In this document: piece by piece, positions 29,164 to 40,700 of the stretch
Position numbering within the stretch: the first letter of the stretch is position 1
Layout: the number at the start of each line of letters is the position of its first letter
Source of the DNA: Phytopythium helicoides
Lineage: Eukaryota; Oomycota; Peronosporomycetes; Pythiales; Pythiaceae
Reading direction: 5' to 3'
Assembly (NCBI GenBank): GCA_024867545.1
Contig: JANFNE010000012.1
Location: forward strand, 62,001-126,000
Length of the DNA stretch: 64,000 bases
The notes under the pieces: model-generated
The model's input: only the letters and a program-made list of their open reading frames with translations
Told to the model about the DNA's origin: nothing
Database searches by the model: none
Made by a program: the position numbers and the translations under genes

Positions 29164-30645
29164 ATGCAGCTCTGTTATCGCCCAGCATTTTTGGCTTGTA
29201 CCCTGCTGCCGATGGCAGCTTTTGCATTCCGTGGCGACGGCACGACCTATGATCTTGGTAACCTGTCGGGAGGAAATTGCAATCTCATGTACAACCCGGC
29301 CGGTGCGTCGACCAACTTTGCAGCTATCAATGCAGCACAATGGGAGGGTTCGATGAGTTGTGGACGATGTGCACAAGTCACGTGCGTCGATGAGCTCTGC
29401 GCTGAATCCCACACGCAGTCCGAGGTCGTGTACATCGTGGATCAGTGTCCGGGGTGTAAGTTCGGAGACCTGGATTTATCGCCAGGAGTGTTTGCAGACA
29501 TCACAGGGAGCACTCCAAGTCGAGTCGCCATCGAGTGGACTTTTGTTGACTGCCCAGTGTCGGGAAACATCCAATATTGCCTGAAGGCTGGTAGCAATCC
29601 GTTTTGGACTGCTGTTCAGCCGAACAACTTGAAAACAGGCGTCAAGAATCTCACAATCAATGACAAGAGCGTCGACATGGTCGCATCCTCGTTCTACTTT
29701 TTGCTAGATGGAGATAGTCAAACCAAAACTGACCTGAAAAGCGTCAAGATTTCAATGGTCAGCGTGGATGGAGACGAAGTCTCCGACACCGTGTCGTTCA
29801 CGAAGGAGGGGTCGTGTGTTCAAGGTGCCTCGCAGTTCAAAGGGACAGGTTCAGGAGGATTTACTGTGGCTGAATCGACATATTCGTCTCCGTCCCCAAC
29901 AGCGGTCGCATTGACACCGACTCCGACCACTGGGGCTCCTGCTTCTAGCGAGCCTACAGCTCCAACAAGCGCACCAGAACCAACAACAACGATCCCGCAA
30001 CCCACGAATCCCCCAACCACGTCGACTCCGGCGCCATCTAAGACAGATGAAAATCTCAAAACAAGCACCAGTAATTCTGCATCGCACGGCTCAAGTACGG
30101 GCGGAAGGAACGCCAACAGTAACACTACCATCAACAATGAGAATAGCAGCGGAAGCAGTAGCGAAAGTCGCAGCACGACCAACAACAACACAAGCAGCAG
30201 CAGCAGAAACAGTAACGATACCAAAAGCACCACTAGGAACTACAACGGCAGCAGCTCAAAAAGCGGTTCGGGGAAGACCAACCAAAACTCTGGGTCAGAT
30301 GCCACTCAGCAAAGCAAGACTCCACCTTCTTCTCCCGAAGCTTCCAGTGAAAACCAAGCACAATCGACCAACAGCCGTTCTGGTGCCGAGTCAATTACAA
30401 CTCGAAGCGAGGAGCTCAACGCGAGTGGGCTCGTGCTTGGGCTGACGGGTGCTCTCGTTATTGGGTTTATTGTGGTTGGTGCACTCATCATTCTCGCTCA
30501 CAAGCGGAAAGCTTGCCCTGAAAAGACCGACGATCACGTAGATCCTCCGAGTGAGTTCGAGCGAGCCCACTCGAGCAGCGTGTTTGTCATGATCTCAACG
30601 CCTACTTGTAGCATGCATGAGGAAGCTCCTTCCTCAAACCAATAG
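29164..30645 (+). CDS. Expansin-like transmembrane protein (ExpB, copy 2)
   Basis: 493 residues, same length as the copy at 18418. All visible amino-acid differences fall in the stalk (for example APSKTDENLKTS here against VPSKTDETLETS; STGGRN against STSGRN; KSTTRN against KSNTEN), while the signal peptide, both beta domains, membrane helix and tail are unchanged. The contrast shows the stalk is under little constraint. Confidence 0.85.
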   Translation: MQLCYRPAFLACTLLPMAAFAFRGDGTTYDLGNLSGGNCNLMYNPAGASTNFAAINAAQWEGSMSCGRCAQVTCVDELCAESHTQSEVVYIVDQCPGCKFGDLDLSPGVFADITGSTPSRVAIEWTFVDCPVSGNIQYCLKAGSNPFWTAVQPNNLKTGVKNLTINDKSVDMVASSFYFLLDGDSQTKTDLKSVKISMVSVDGDEVSDTVSFTKEGSCVQGASQFKGTGSGGFTVAESTYSSPSPTAVALTPTPTTGAPASSEPTAPTSAPEPTTTIPQPTNPPTTSTPAPSKTDENLKTSTSNSASHGSSTGGRNANSNTTINNENSSGSSSESRSTTNNNTSSSSRNSNDTKSTTRNYNGSSSKSGSGKTNQNSGSDATQQSKTPPSSPEASSENQAQSTNSRSGAESITTRSEELNASGLVLGLTGALVIGFIVVGALIILAHKRKACPEKTDDHVDPPSEFERAHSSSVFVMISTPTCSMHEEAPSSNQ

Positions 30646-30673
30646 AGCTTAATTCCGTGCCATACTGTTGCCG

Positions 30674-30957
30674 TCACTCGTTCGAGTCACCAATGCCTCC
30701 TGCTCCGTTTGAAGTGGCCGGATGGTAGACTTTGACAAATCCATCATTTGATCTGTAGCACTTCAAGTGATACCACTCCACCCTGACGCCGACCGACCAG
30801 CTTTCCGAACATGGGGTTCCGTTTCGGCGAAGGTTCGAGCGTAGAACTCGTTGAACTCGAATGCGACATGGCCAAAGATGTCATTTTCAATGCGACGACA
30901 GCATGAGTCGCCTTGACATGTGAGATTGGGTAGGTACAAACCATGTAGAATGGGCAT
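30674..30957 (-). pseudogene. PARP-type zinc-finger-like fragment, frame-disrupted (copy 2)
   Basis: Counterpart of 19928-20213. A 2-bp net deletion (ATGGGGTTCC in place of ATTCCAAGTTCC near 30811) changes the frame after FAETE, so the frames differ even between the two copies. This argues the locus is not under selection as a protein. Confidence 0.35.
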
Positions 30958-31793
30958 CGCGAGGAGTTCATTGCATGAAACATCCTGAGCACTTCGGTGG
31001 TAGTTATTTTAGGTCCTTTGTGTTTCATAGATTCGGCTTTCTGAAGATGAGACCCCTGTCACTGCCACTGCCAAGGAGGACTGCGACGAGATCAATGGAC
31101 GTGCTTGCCCCGCAGATGGTCCGCCGATCACCTCGATACACGGAAGCTCGGCTGCAACGAGGAGTCGAAGGCCCTGCACCAGCCATTGCAGACCTCTGCT
31201 CTGTTCTTGCATGCACCGATCGCTGTCCAATGGACAGATGTCCGTGCCATGCCACCAAGTCGAAACTCACGTGACCAGCGATGGAGGTTGTCTGCACGTG
31301 CGTGCAGCGTTGCGCGCTGGTGTCGGCACGTCAGCTCGAGAGGCGCACTCCACAGTGCCGACCGGTTCTGTCTCAAGTCTCCGATGGATGGCGCACGAGA
31401 GTTCTCTTCCACAAAGCGTGCAAGAGTTGTCGCCCGATTGCATGCATGGTGCACTTTAGCCCATCGCGGAATGAGCTCGAGATGAGCGGCTGCACCCAAC
31501 TCGAGCGGCAAATCGTTTCGCCGGCGTGTCCGCTCACGAGCAATTCAGCGAGGCGTCCGAGTGTACCACCGTACGCACGCAAAGTCGACTCGGTCTGGAA
31601 AGTCTTGCGCAACCAGCCACTCATTCGTGCTGACTCGCGCCGCGAACTAGGCTCGCAAGGATCGATGTGGCCTGCTCGATCGTACTGTACGCCAGGCTAG
31701 CGATGCAAGCGTTTGACAACGGGCTAGCATGGCGCGGTGCCGCGTATTTCGTGATTCGCATCGCTTTGATCATTCGAAACTCCGCTGTGGATC
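30958..31793. other. Intergenic ExpB-ExpC (copy 2)
   Basis: Counterpart of 20214-21054, with a few short indels (for example 6 bp missing near 31550). No supported gene. Confidence 0.5.
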
Positions 31794-32654
31794 ATGCGCC
31801 GCAACCGTAGAGCTCTTGCCGCAGGTGCAATGACCTCGTTGCTCGCAAGTCGGACTTTGACAACATCCGCGACGACGTACGCACTCGAAGGCGAAGGTAC
31901 ATCGTACTCGCTCGGCGAGCCGTCCGGCGGAAACTGCAATCTGATGAACTATCCGTCCGACGCCACCACCAAGTACGCTGCGCTCAACGCTGCGCAATGG
32001 GACTCTACCATGAACTGCGGTCGCTGTGCTCAGGTTACTTGCACAGACGCGCAATGTGCCAACGCTCCTCAGAGCTCCGAGATCGTCTACATCGTCGACC
32101 AGTGCCCAGGGTGCGCTGTTGGAGATTTGGATTTGTCGCCAGAGGTTTTTGAAAGCATCACGGGACTCTCTTACACTCGCGTTAGCATCGAATGGTCATT
32201 CGTCGACTGCCCAGTAGAAGGAAGTATCGAGTACTGCTTGAAGACCGGGAGTAACTCTTTTTGGACAGCTGTGCAACCAACAAACATGGTCGCGGGAGTG
32301 AAAAGCTTGAGCATCAACGGCAAGGCTACCACGATGGTCGATTCCGCATTCTACTTTCTGCTTGACGGAAACAGCCAGGACGCAACAGACCTCAGCCAAG
32401 TTACAATCTCGATGGTTGGCGTGAATGGAGAAGAGGTCCAAGACACGGTCTCATTCGCGTCCGAAGAATGTGTGCAGGGCTCGTCGCAGTTTTCCACCGG
32501 GAATCCGTCGTCAGAGCAAGATTATGAGCTGTACGCATTAGCTGCATCTGGATCTAGTGCAACTGAGTCAACTGAGAGCCCAACGGCGACACCAGCTCCA
32601 GTAATTGAGACGCCAGAGCCGACGGAGGACACCACAACGCCAACACCAACACCA

Positions 32655-32714
<60 letters not shown>

Positions 32715-33098
32715 CCAACACCGACACCGACACCGACACCAACTTCAACTCCGACTATGACACCAACAAACCCACCGACACAGGCACCTTCAACTAACGA
32801 GAACACCCAAGCGAGTGCTAGAAATGCCAACACAACCACTGTTGCAGCTGACGCTGATCCCACATCGTTAGTAACCACCACGACGCCGACCATCATCGGT
32901 CTAGGTGTGCTGCTACTCGTCGGCTTGGTCGTTCTTGCGGCAGTGGCGATCAATGCTCGTAGGAAGAAGATTGCGCTTCGCACCAAACAGAGTGAGATCG
33001 ACGATGACATGGGCCGAATATCGACCGTCTTGTCACCCCGCTCTCCGTCGTATCTCCCAGCTCAAACCCCAACTCGCAGCTTCGCCATTCTGTACTAG
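31794..33098 (+). CDS. Expansin-like transmembrane protein, short stalk (ExpC, copy 2)
   Basis: 434 residues against 479 in copy 1. The catalytic-type and second beta domains are the same, apart from small N-terminal changes (A to G at residue 11, F to L near 31). The Pro-Thr stalk has about 17 units with an interruption. A further 16 residues (starting SPSPSPTSL in copy 1) are missing just before the membrane helix, in frame. The predicted protein would hold its expansin module closer to the membrane. Confidence 0.85.
32640..32741 (+). repeat. Hexanucleotide minisatellite coding Pro-Thr, short allele
   Basis: About 17 CCGACA/CCAACA units, interrupted once by CCGCCAACA. Homologous to 21901-22103. 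Confidence 0.93.
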
Positions 33099-34409
33099 CG
33101 CCGAACTAGCAGAGGGAGGAGTCATCGGTGTCTATAGAGCGATTAGTCCTCCCCATGATGATGGCGTGCAGGCGCGTAGGCTCAGGAGATGTGTATTCTA
33201 GCTGTGAATGTGAATGTAACCCGCGCACGTCAGCTATAAGATGGAGCGCGCAGGATTTGACCCTTGCGTCGACCAAGCTGTTGAGCTGGCGAACGAAATG
33301 GTTCCTTGAGCCCCCTGATCTCGATTAGGAGACGCCTACGATGGGCGACCGACTGGATTGATCGACGACCGCGCATCTTTGGTCGTTACCGGAGCTCCGG
33401 CCAGACACGCTGCATTTCATGGACGCGCAAGCTTTTTTCGGATGGCCACACGTTCGTGTTGAAGTTGGCGCTGTCGACAGGATCGGATCGAACGCCCGAC
33501 TAGAGAGGCTAACGCGGCCGCGCTGCTTGCCACGACATCGACAGAGGTCGTGTGCGAGCACAATGTTTGCCAGCTGCCGATAAACCGCCTGTGCGCCATG
33601 GAGTTCGCCTTGGTCAATAATACATGGCGAGCCTCATGACTCGAGGCCGCGTTATGCACGGTCTAGAGGACAGGCGCCCTCAATCCGCGCGCGAAGCAAC
33701 GCGAGTGCTCTCGTCTTTCTGACCTTCGCGCTACGGTGCATAGTCCACATGGCGTGGTCCCCTGTCTAGTCACCGTGCTCTGCAAGCTCTGGGCGGCTCA
33801 GAACACTCGCAGGTGGCGACAGCTCTCGGAGCTGGTCTCGACAATCGCTCCGACCCACTCAATCGAGCATGTCTGGTGCCCCTTGTGCGCGGCTTTCATC
33901 GGGGATTGGCAGGCTAAGGCGTCTTACCGGCTCCGGCATTGCGTATCTTTGCTGTCTCGGGGGACTTGTCAAGCATGCTCCAGCTGGGAGCTGACTCCTA
34001 TACAAGCTTCGGTTCAATATCTTGTCGCCCAGGACATTGCGATGGCGATGATTGCTCGCCACGTCCGCGACATATTTTGCATCGGCGCTGTGCACCGCAG
34101 CAGTCGCAAGTTCGAACTGTGCGTTGCACGGTAGCACTTCTCGTAGCCAACCGGTGCATGAACACGCTCGCTGCTGCAACCGCTCGCGGTGTCCACCTAT
34201 TCCCCAACAAGTTCAGAATCCAACAGCTCCGGTCAGAACCGACGGCATTGCTCATTTCGACTTGGTCTGCGCTCACCACCGTCCTTGGCATTTTTGCTCC
34301 ACAGCCGTCTGTCTCCCGGTTGGAGCAGCCCTGAGCACACGCACACAACCGGAGCTACCTCATCGATCACTGCAGACGTTGTGAGCAGCGAAAGCGCATT
34401 GCCAGCAAC
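33099..34409. other. Intergenic ExpC to START-FYVE (copy 2)
   Basis: Counterpart of 22495-24198 without the MITE and without the left hairpin arm. No supported gene; contains the promoter of the START-FYVE gene at 34410. Confidence 0.5.
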
Positions 34410-35684
34410 ATGGGGAAGGACCGCTTCACGATCAACCCGTTCCCAGCGCTGCAGCTCTCGGACGAGGACAAGATGCAGCTGCTGGAGCTTGCTCGCACGC
34501 TCATCCAGGCCAACTTTGAGCGCGATGAGATCTTCTTCACAGAGAAGAAGCGCAAGGTGGACTTTGACCGCTGGAAGATCACCAAAGAACGCGAGAACAT
34601 GCACGTCTACACAGAGCGACCGGGCTACACGAGCCCAGAGACAGCGGCCGAGTCGATTGCGAAGGATGCCTCGGGCACGCGACTACCCGCGATTCTGTCG
34701 GTTGGTAAGGTCGAAGGACGTCTCGACGACATGATGTTCGGCGTCGTCAACCCGACGCTCGAAGAAATGCGCATCAAGGCATCATACGTGCACGACTTTA
34801 GCGGCGCCTGCGTGCTTTCGACGATTGTAGAGCCGACGATCGAACAGCCTTTCACCTCTGTCGTCGTTAAGTGGATGGAGCTTGACATCCCGCTCCACAA
34901 GACCAACATCCTCCAGAACCGCGACTACGTCTACCTCGAGGCGACTGGATTCGTCACCAAGCCGAATGGAGAACGTGCAGGCTACCATTTCCTCCACTCG
35001 ATTGACTTTCCTCAGATCCACAAGCTCCCGAATCGCGTGCGTGGCGACTTGTCAATCTGCGGTTTCTTCCGACAGGTGGCCCCGAACATGATTGACGTCT
35101 GCAAGACTGGGCTTATGGATCCTTGCGGCGATATGATTCGAATGCTAGCGGTGCCAGTGATGGCTGCTGCATTCTTGTCTCCGCTTCGCTACGTGTATTG
35201 CGGTCAAATGCGCAAACTAACATGGCGAATGGAGAAGCGTCATGCAGAGGCGCGTCAGCACGGTGCCCCGGAGCCGGGCACGACCTGCGTATCATGCGAT
35301 AGGAGCGTGTCGAGCATGTTCTCGTTCGGCAGCGGCAAGGCCAGCAACACTTGCCGATCGTGCTTCCATGTCGTCTGCAGCGCGTGCAAGATCAAGAAGA
35401 AGATCAGCCTCGTGACCGCCGACTTGGAGCTGGCACAGCGCAAGGTGACTTTCTGCACTGCATGCATCGCAGACGTTACTCGTTCGAGCGCAGTGGATGT
35501 TGCGTGCGCTTTGATCGAGGAGCAGGCTTCAATCAAGGCGTCGTTCGCAGTCCCCGGATCGACGCGCAGCACACATTCATCCTCGCTTGCCTCGGATTCG
35601 ACTGGATCGAGTGGTCATACCCATAGCATTTCGGCGGCTACGATTCCTGCGCCAGCGAACGGAGTGGTGCGGGTGTCGTCGTAA
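34410..35684 (+). CDS. START-like / FYVE-type zinc finger protein (copy 2)
   Basis: 424 residues, near-identical to 24199-25473. A cluster of silent differences from copy 1 at about 35136-35190 matches the sequence of the gene at 36946 (GATTCGAATGCTAGCGGTGC), a gene-conversion patch. Finger at about 291-357 (CVSC, CRSCFHVVC, CSAC, CTAC). Confidence 0.9.
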   Translation: MGKDRFTINPFPALQLSDEDKMQLLELARTLIQANFERDEIFFTEKKRKVDFDRWKITKERENMHVYTERPGYTSPETAAESIAKDASGTRLPAILSVGKVEGRLDDMMFGVVNPTLEEMRIKASYVHDFSGACVLSTIVEPTIEQPFTSVVVKWMELDIPLHKTNILQNRDYVYLEATGFVTKPNGERAGYHFLHSIDFPQIHKLPNRVRGDLSICGFFRQVAPNMIDVCKTGLMDPCGDMIRMLAVPVMAAAFLSPLRYVYCGQMRKLTWRMEKRHAEARQHGAPEPGTTCVSCDRSVSSMFSFGSGKASNTCRSCFHVVCSACKIKKKISLVTADLELAQRKVTFCTACIADVTRSSAVDVACALIEEQASIKASFAVPGSTRSTHSSSLASDSTGSSGHTHSISAATIPAPANGVVRVSS

Positions 35685-36945
35685 CGAGAGAGGCAAGCCA
35701 ACCGAGCCAAAGCGCCGGTAGAACTAACACCAGTGTATCAATACCGTAGGAAGTAAAAAATTGCGTCGGACTTTTCATCATGCTCCTGAGTGTCTGCCGA
35801 CCTTTGCATACTCGTACGCTCTGAGTCATTGCCCGCTCGCAGTGAGCCAGTCGACACTGGATTCGTAATAGATCCCATGCTGACTAACCTGGCTGCTCCT
35901 TTACTAGAGATAGACGTGCCTTCATCAGGTCCCGGACCTCGATGCTGTGATCGTCTCGTCACACCGCTGGTCCGCTCGATCGCGTCCAGTAGACCAAAGT
36001 CGACTCTTGTCGTCGCCGGCTCTCACTCCTGCCGCTCTTGGATAGTCGGGTTGTACCGGCGGCTCCTACGTTTTCGCCATGTGAGTTGAGTTCCCTTGCT
36101 CAACTCGGATTTCTGTAACGCTAGCTACTACATATGGGCGACCACCTCGAAGCAGCAGGGCTTCCGACGCAAGTCGTGGCATCGTGATGGGCCAGTCTGT
36201 CGTCATGCCCCACGACAGAGTCGCTGCATAAAGCCGCGTCCTGCGTTTTCATCACGCAACAAGGTCATGGCACAGTTGCACGAAATACCAACGTAGCGAG
36301 GTTCTCGAAATTGCTTGGGCTCCCCATAAAATCCTTCAGCACTCCGGAGCATGCGCCGCTTGCATTCACTCGCGAGCGGCTCCATTTGAGCCAGAGCGAG
36401 CCATAGCTATGCACATCCACAATCCATGAACAACAAAACGCATGGAGAGGCGAGCCTTCAACCCGTGTGCAGAGCTGCGCCTCTTTGGTGAGAGTTTCGA
36501 CAGCTGCCGCGGTGTCGTGGCGTTTAACACGGCGGACTTGCCATTCAACTCGACCGTGGCACTCTGTGAATCCGACACGCATGCTACGGTAGTCAGCGTA
36601 TGCAAAAAGTCGGAGACACGGGTGATTGCGACGGACCGCTCGATTTGTAAACGGAGATCAGCCGCAAGCCACAAGTGGCGACAGCGCCGGCTGGAATGGA
36701 CGGTGCAGAGAGAGATCGCAAGCAGTCGAGCACCTTCGCTTTGGACCGACAATGAATGTCCGAACGTGGGGCTCGCAGCTCTATAACACTGTTACCACTG
36801 GTCTGTCCATCGCGTCCTTAGCGCGATGTGTCCACTCTCCTTACAGCAGCATCCGGTAGTTGGTCAGCTGCTGTCACCACCCGATAAGCAACGCATGCTT
36901 CGTCCGATGCCATTCATCGATTTCGCGTGGAACGCGTAGAGAGCC
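35685..36945. other. Intergenic between START-FYVE genes (copy 2)
   Basis: Counterpart of 25474-26723. GATGCCATTCATCGATTTCGC just before the ATG is shared with the upstream region of 39254. Confidence 0.5.
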
Positions 36946-38163
36946 ATGGGCAAGGACCGATTCACCATCAACCCGTTCCCGGCCCTGCAGCTTTCGGACG
37001 AGGACAAGTTGCAGCTGCTCAACCTCGCGCGAACACTCATTCAGGCCAACTTTGAGCGCAATGAGGACTTTTACACGACGAAGCAGCGCAAGGTCGACCT
37101 CAGTCGCTGGAAGCTCACAAAAGAGCGCGAGAACATGCACGTTTACACAGAGCGCGCGAGCTACCAGGCAGCCCACTCCAAGGTCGACGCCAACGGCAAT
37201 GCAAAACTGCCAGAGATCTTGTCAGTCGGCACTGTTGAAGGGCGACTCGATGACATGATGTTCGGCGTTGTCAATCCGACAATTGAGGAGACGAGGATCA
37301 AAGCTTCGTACGTGCATGATCTGAGCGGCGCGTGCCTCCTGTCCACCATCGTCAAGCCCACGATTGAAGAGCCTTTCACCTCTGTCGTCGTTAAGTGGAT
37401 GGAGCTTGACATCCCGCTCCACAAGACCAACATCCTCCAGAACCGCGACTACGTCTACCTCGAGGCGACTGGATTCGTCACCAAGCCGAATGGAGAACGT
37501 GCAGGCTACCATTTCCTCCACTCGATCGACTTTCCTCAGATCCACAAGCTCCCGAATCGCGTGCGTGGCGACTTGTCGATCTGCGGTTTCTTCCGGCAGG
37601 CTGCGCCAAACGTCATCCATGTTTGCAAGACTGGTCTTCTTGACCCTGCAGGTGACATGATTCGAATGCTAGCGGTGCCAGTGATGGCTGCTGCATTCTT
37701 GTCTCCGCTTCGCTACGTGTATTGCGGACATATGCGCAAGTTGACGTGGCGAATGGAGAAGCGCCACGCCGAAGCCCGACAGCATGGTATCCCGGACCCT
37801 GGTCCGTACTGTGTTTCTTGTGCGAAGCCCGCGTCAAGCGTGTTCTCGTTCGGCAGTAGCAACAGCAAAGGCAACAACACGTGTCGCTCATGCTTCCACT
37901 CTGTGTGCGGCGCGTGCAAAATCAAGCGTAAGATCAGCATTGTGACTGCTGACATGGAGCTTGTGCAGCGGAAGGTCTCCTTTTGTTCCGCGTGCATCGC
38001 CGACGTCACTCGTTCAAGTGCAGTTGAGATCGCGGGTGCAATGATCGAAGAGCAGGCGAGCACGAAAGCGTCTTTTTTGATCCCGAACTCAGCTCGTAGG
38101 ACGCACGCGTCGTCGATCGGGTCGTACTCGACGAGTTCGAGTGGTGGCAGTACCGACTTTTAA
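36946..38163 (+). CDS. START-like / FYVE-type zinc finger protein (intact source of the stub)
   Basis: 405 residues. START blocks: VVNPTIEETRIKASYVHD, RDYVYLEATG, GERAGYHFLHSIDFPQ. Finger at about 287-355 (CVSC, CRSCFHSVC, CGAC, CSAC). The gene is complete here; its first 77 nt also occur at 26724, where the duplication broke it. Middle part identical to 24636-24819; the second half is highly similar to the gene at 39254. It is thus a mosaic of its neighbours. Confidence 0.9.
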   Translation: MGKDRFTINPFPALQLSDEDKLQLLNLARTLIQANFERNEDFYTTKQRKVDLSRWKLTKERENMHVYTERASYQAAHSKVDANGNAKLPEILSVGTVEGRLDDMMFGVVNPTIEETRIKASYVHDLSGACLLSTIVKPTIEEPFTSVVVKWMELDIPLHKTNILQNRDYVYLEATGFVTKPNGERAGYHFLHSIDFPQIHKLPNRVRGDLSICGFFRQAAPNVIHVCKTGLLDPAGDMIRMLAVPVMAAAFLSPLRYVYCGHMRKLTWRMEKRHAEARQHGIPDPGPYCVSCAKPASSVFSFGSSNSKGNNTCRSCFHSVCGACKIKRKISIVTADMELVQRKVSFCSACIADVTRSSAVEIAGAMIEEQASTKASFLIPNSARRTHASSIGSYSTSSSGGSTDF

Positions 38164-39253
38164 GCCGTTAGCAGTCCAGCACTGGCGAAGGAAGCCGTGC
38201 GGCTCTGGGCTGGCAAGGCTTTCCGTCACGGCTGGCTATCGATAGGAGATATCTGTCGTAGCTGTGAACGTTCATGAGATTGATGTCTTCTTCATCTGGA
38301 GCATATGCAAATGTATCTTACAATGGGAGTTCATTACTTACGTTGAGTCTTCGTCTAGAGAAAATGGAAATGCTTTCGACAGTGTGAGCTCGTTACTTAC
38401 GCGCTACTCTACGATACAGCAGCTGGCAGCCAATGCAGCGTCTGGGAGCTTGATGAACTCAAGGTGGACCTGGCTCCCAACAGAGTTGCCGAATGACTGT
38501 ATCGTGTCATTTTGGGGGAATCCCATCATACATTTTTGATAAGTCGAAGCCCACTTTTCCTGCACCGCCGCTCAGCATTAGTCTTACTGGGATCCTGTCG
38601 GCGTTGGTGAGACTTCGGCAACTTTGAAAGCATATTCATCTTGGCTTCTTCAGCAATTCAACAATCTGTGGCAACAGTAATAACGTAATGTACCGGATAC
38701 GACAGTAGCCTACATTTAGCTAGAATATACTGAAGATTATAGGCATAGCAGAAGTAATCAGATTAGTGCAGAGACCTACAAATCGCTGTCACTGCAAATC
38801 GCTCGCCGCTTTGAACGAGGACGGCAATCTCTGACCATGCGTGAGCTACCACTCCAAACGCCGGGCAGAGAGAGTGTCGAAAGACTTCACAGTCTGGATA
38901 GGTATTGGTGTTCGAATTGACTATGCCTGTGAGCCCTGCGCGCTAAACATGGTGAGCCTCAACTCAACTCGACCGTGGCACTTTTTGTGTCTGACTTTCT
39001 GAGTTAGAAAGTCAGACTCATCGGAGACTCTGGCTCGAAGGGCTCCGGTGAGTGCTGATATCGCAAAGCCAGCCGGAAAATTCACAATGGACACTGCAGA
39101 GAGAGCTTGGGCACCGTTGCACCCTCTCGCTTTGATCAAGCAACGGCTTGTCCATCGCGTCCTAACCCTCAGCTTGGCCTCTACTCGACTCGCAATTCAC
39201 GCTCGCGATGCGGCTCAGCAGATGCCATTCATCGATTTCGCTTGCCAGGAGCT
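38164..39253. other. Intergenic
   Basis: About 1.1 kb, moderately AT-rich at 38260-38780. The right end is homologous to the promoter region of 36946. No supported gene. Confidence 0.55.
38989..39017. repeat. 12-bp perfect inverted repeat upstream of START-FYVE gene
   Basis: GTCTGACTTTCT and AGAAAGTCAGAC separated by GAGTT, about 240 bp upstream of the ATG at 39254. It interrupts a stretch otherwise shared with the promoter of 36946 and could be a local hairpin or a protein-binding palindrome. Confidence 0.7.
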
Positions 39254-40471
39254 ATGAGCAAGGACCGATTCACCGTTAACCCGTTCCCGGCCCTGCAGCT
39301 TTCGGACGATGACAAGCTACAGCTCCTCAACCTCGCACGCTCGCTCATCCACGCCAACTTTGAACGTTACGAGGAGTTTTACACTGACAAGCAGCGTAAG
39401 GTCGACCTCAGTCGCTGGAAGCCTTCCAAGGAGCGCGAGAACTTGCGCGTCTACACCGAACGCGCGAGCTACCAGGCAGCACACTCCAAGGTCGACGCCA
39501 ACGGCAACGCAAAACTGCCAGAAATCTTGTCGGTCGGCACTGTCGAAGGATGTCTTGACGACTTGATGTTCGGCGTTGTGAACCCGACGCCCGAAGAAAC
39601 TCGAATCAAAGCTTCATACGTACACGATCTGAGCGGCGCGTGCCTCCTGTCCACCATCGTCAAGCCTACGATCGAAGAGCCGTTCACCTCAGTTGTCGTT
39701 AAGTGGATGGAGATCGATATCCCGCTCCACAAGACCAACATCCTCCAGAACCGCGACTGCGTTTACCTCGAGGCGACTGGATTCGTCACGAAACCCAACG
39801 GCGAGCGCGCAGGCTACCACATCCTTCATTCGATTAGCTTTCCACAGATCCACAAGCTCCCGAATCGCGTGCGTGGCGACTTGTCGATCTGCGGCTTCTT
39901 TCGACAGGCTGCGCCAAATGTCATCCACGTCTTCAAAACCGGTGTGTTCGACCCTGCAGGTGATATGATTCGAATGCTAGCGGTGCCAGTGATGGCTGCT
40001 GCATTCTTGTCTCCGCTTCGCTACGTGCATTGCGGACATATGCGCAAGTTGAAATGGCGAATGGAGAAATGTCATGCAGAGGCCCGACAGCATGGCGTCC
40101 CGGACCCTGGTCCGTACTGTGTTTCTTGTGCGAAGCCCGCGTCAAGCGTGTTCTCGTTCGGCAGTAGCAACAGCAAAGGCAACAACACGTGTCGCTCGTG
40201 CTTCCACTCCGTGTGCGGCGCGTGCAAAATCAAGCGTAAGATCAGCATTGTGACTGCTGACATGGAGCTTGTGCAGCGGAAGGTCTCCTTTTGCTCTACG
40301 TGCATCGCCGACGTCACTCGTTCAAGTGCAGCAGAGATCGCAGGCGCTTTAGTCGAGGAGCAAGCAAACTTGAAGGCATCCTTCGTTATCCCTAGCTCTG
40401 TTCACAGAAGGCACGCGCCGTCGATCGGGTCGTACTCGACGAGTTCGAGTGGCAGGAGCACCGACATCTAA
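39254..40471 (+). CDS. START-like / FYVE-type zinc finger protein
   Basis: 405 residues from the ATG at 39254 (MSKDRFTVNPFPALQL), which aligns with the MGKDRF starts; the upstream open frame to 39107 covers promoter DNA shared with 36946. Close tandem paralogue of 36946, especially in the finger half (CVSC, CRSCFHSVC, CGAC, CSTC). Some normally conserved START residues differ: RDCVYLE in place of RDYVYLE, and HSISFPQ in place of HSIDFPQ. Confidence 0.9.
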   Translation: MSKDRFTVNPFPALQLSDDDKLQLLNLARSLIHANFERYEEFYTDKQRKVDLSRWKPSKERENLRVYTERASYQAAHSKVDANGNAKLPEILSVGTVEGCLDDLMFGVVNPTPEETRIKASYVHDLSGACLLSTIVKPTIEEPFTSVVVKWMEIDIPLHKTNILQNRDCVYLEATGFVTKPNGERAGYHILHSISFPQIHKLPNRVRGDLSICGFFRQAAPNVIHVFKTGVFDPAGDMIRMLAVPVMAAAFLSPLRYVHCGHMRKLKWRMEKCHAEARQHGVPDPGPYCVSCAKPASSVFSFGSSNSKGNNTCRSCFHSVCGACKIKRKISIVTADMELVQRKVSFCSTCIADVTRSSAAEIAGALVEEQANLKASFVIPSSVHRRHAPSIGSYSTSSSGRSTDI

Positions 40472-40700
40472 GCCGATTGCAGTCCAACACTGGCGAAGGG
40501 AGCCGTGCAGCTCTGGGCTGACAAGGCTTTGCGTCACGGCTGGTTAGTGATAGGATATTCATCGCAGTCATGAGAGAAGTGCCTGCGTCTGGAGCAAATG
40601 CCCTTGTAAATGTACAGATCGAGTTCATTACAATTGAGTTGGTTGGCTTATCATACACGGCACACGCACGCACTGCTTGACTTGGAGGCCAACCAACGCC

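Larger units (their letters stand above)
26801..37022 (+). repeat. Tandem segmental duplication, copy 2 (10.22 kb)
   Basis: Same gene order as copy 1, ending where 26800 corresponds to 37022 inside the intact START-FYVE gene. The unit is head-to-tail with no spacer. It lacks the MITE and the left hairpin arm of copy 1. Confidence 0.93.
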
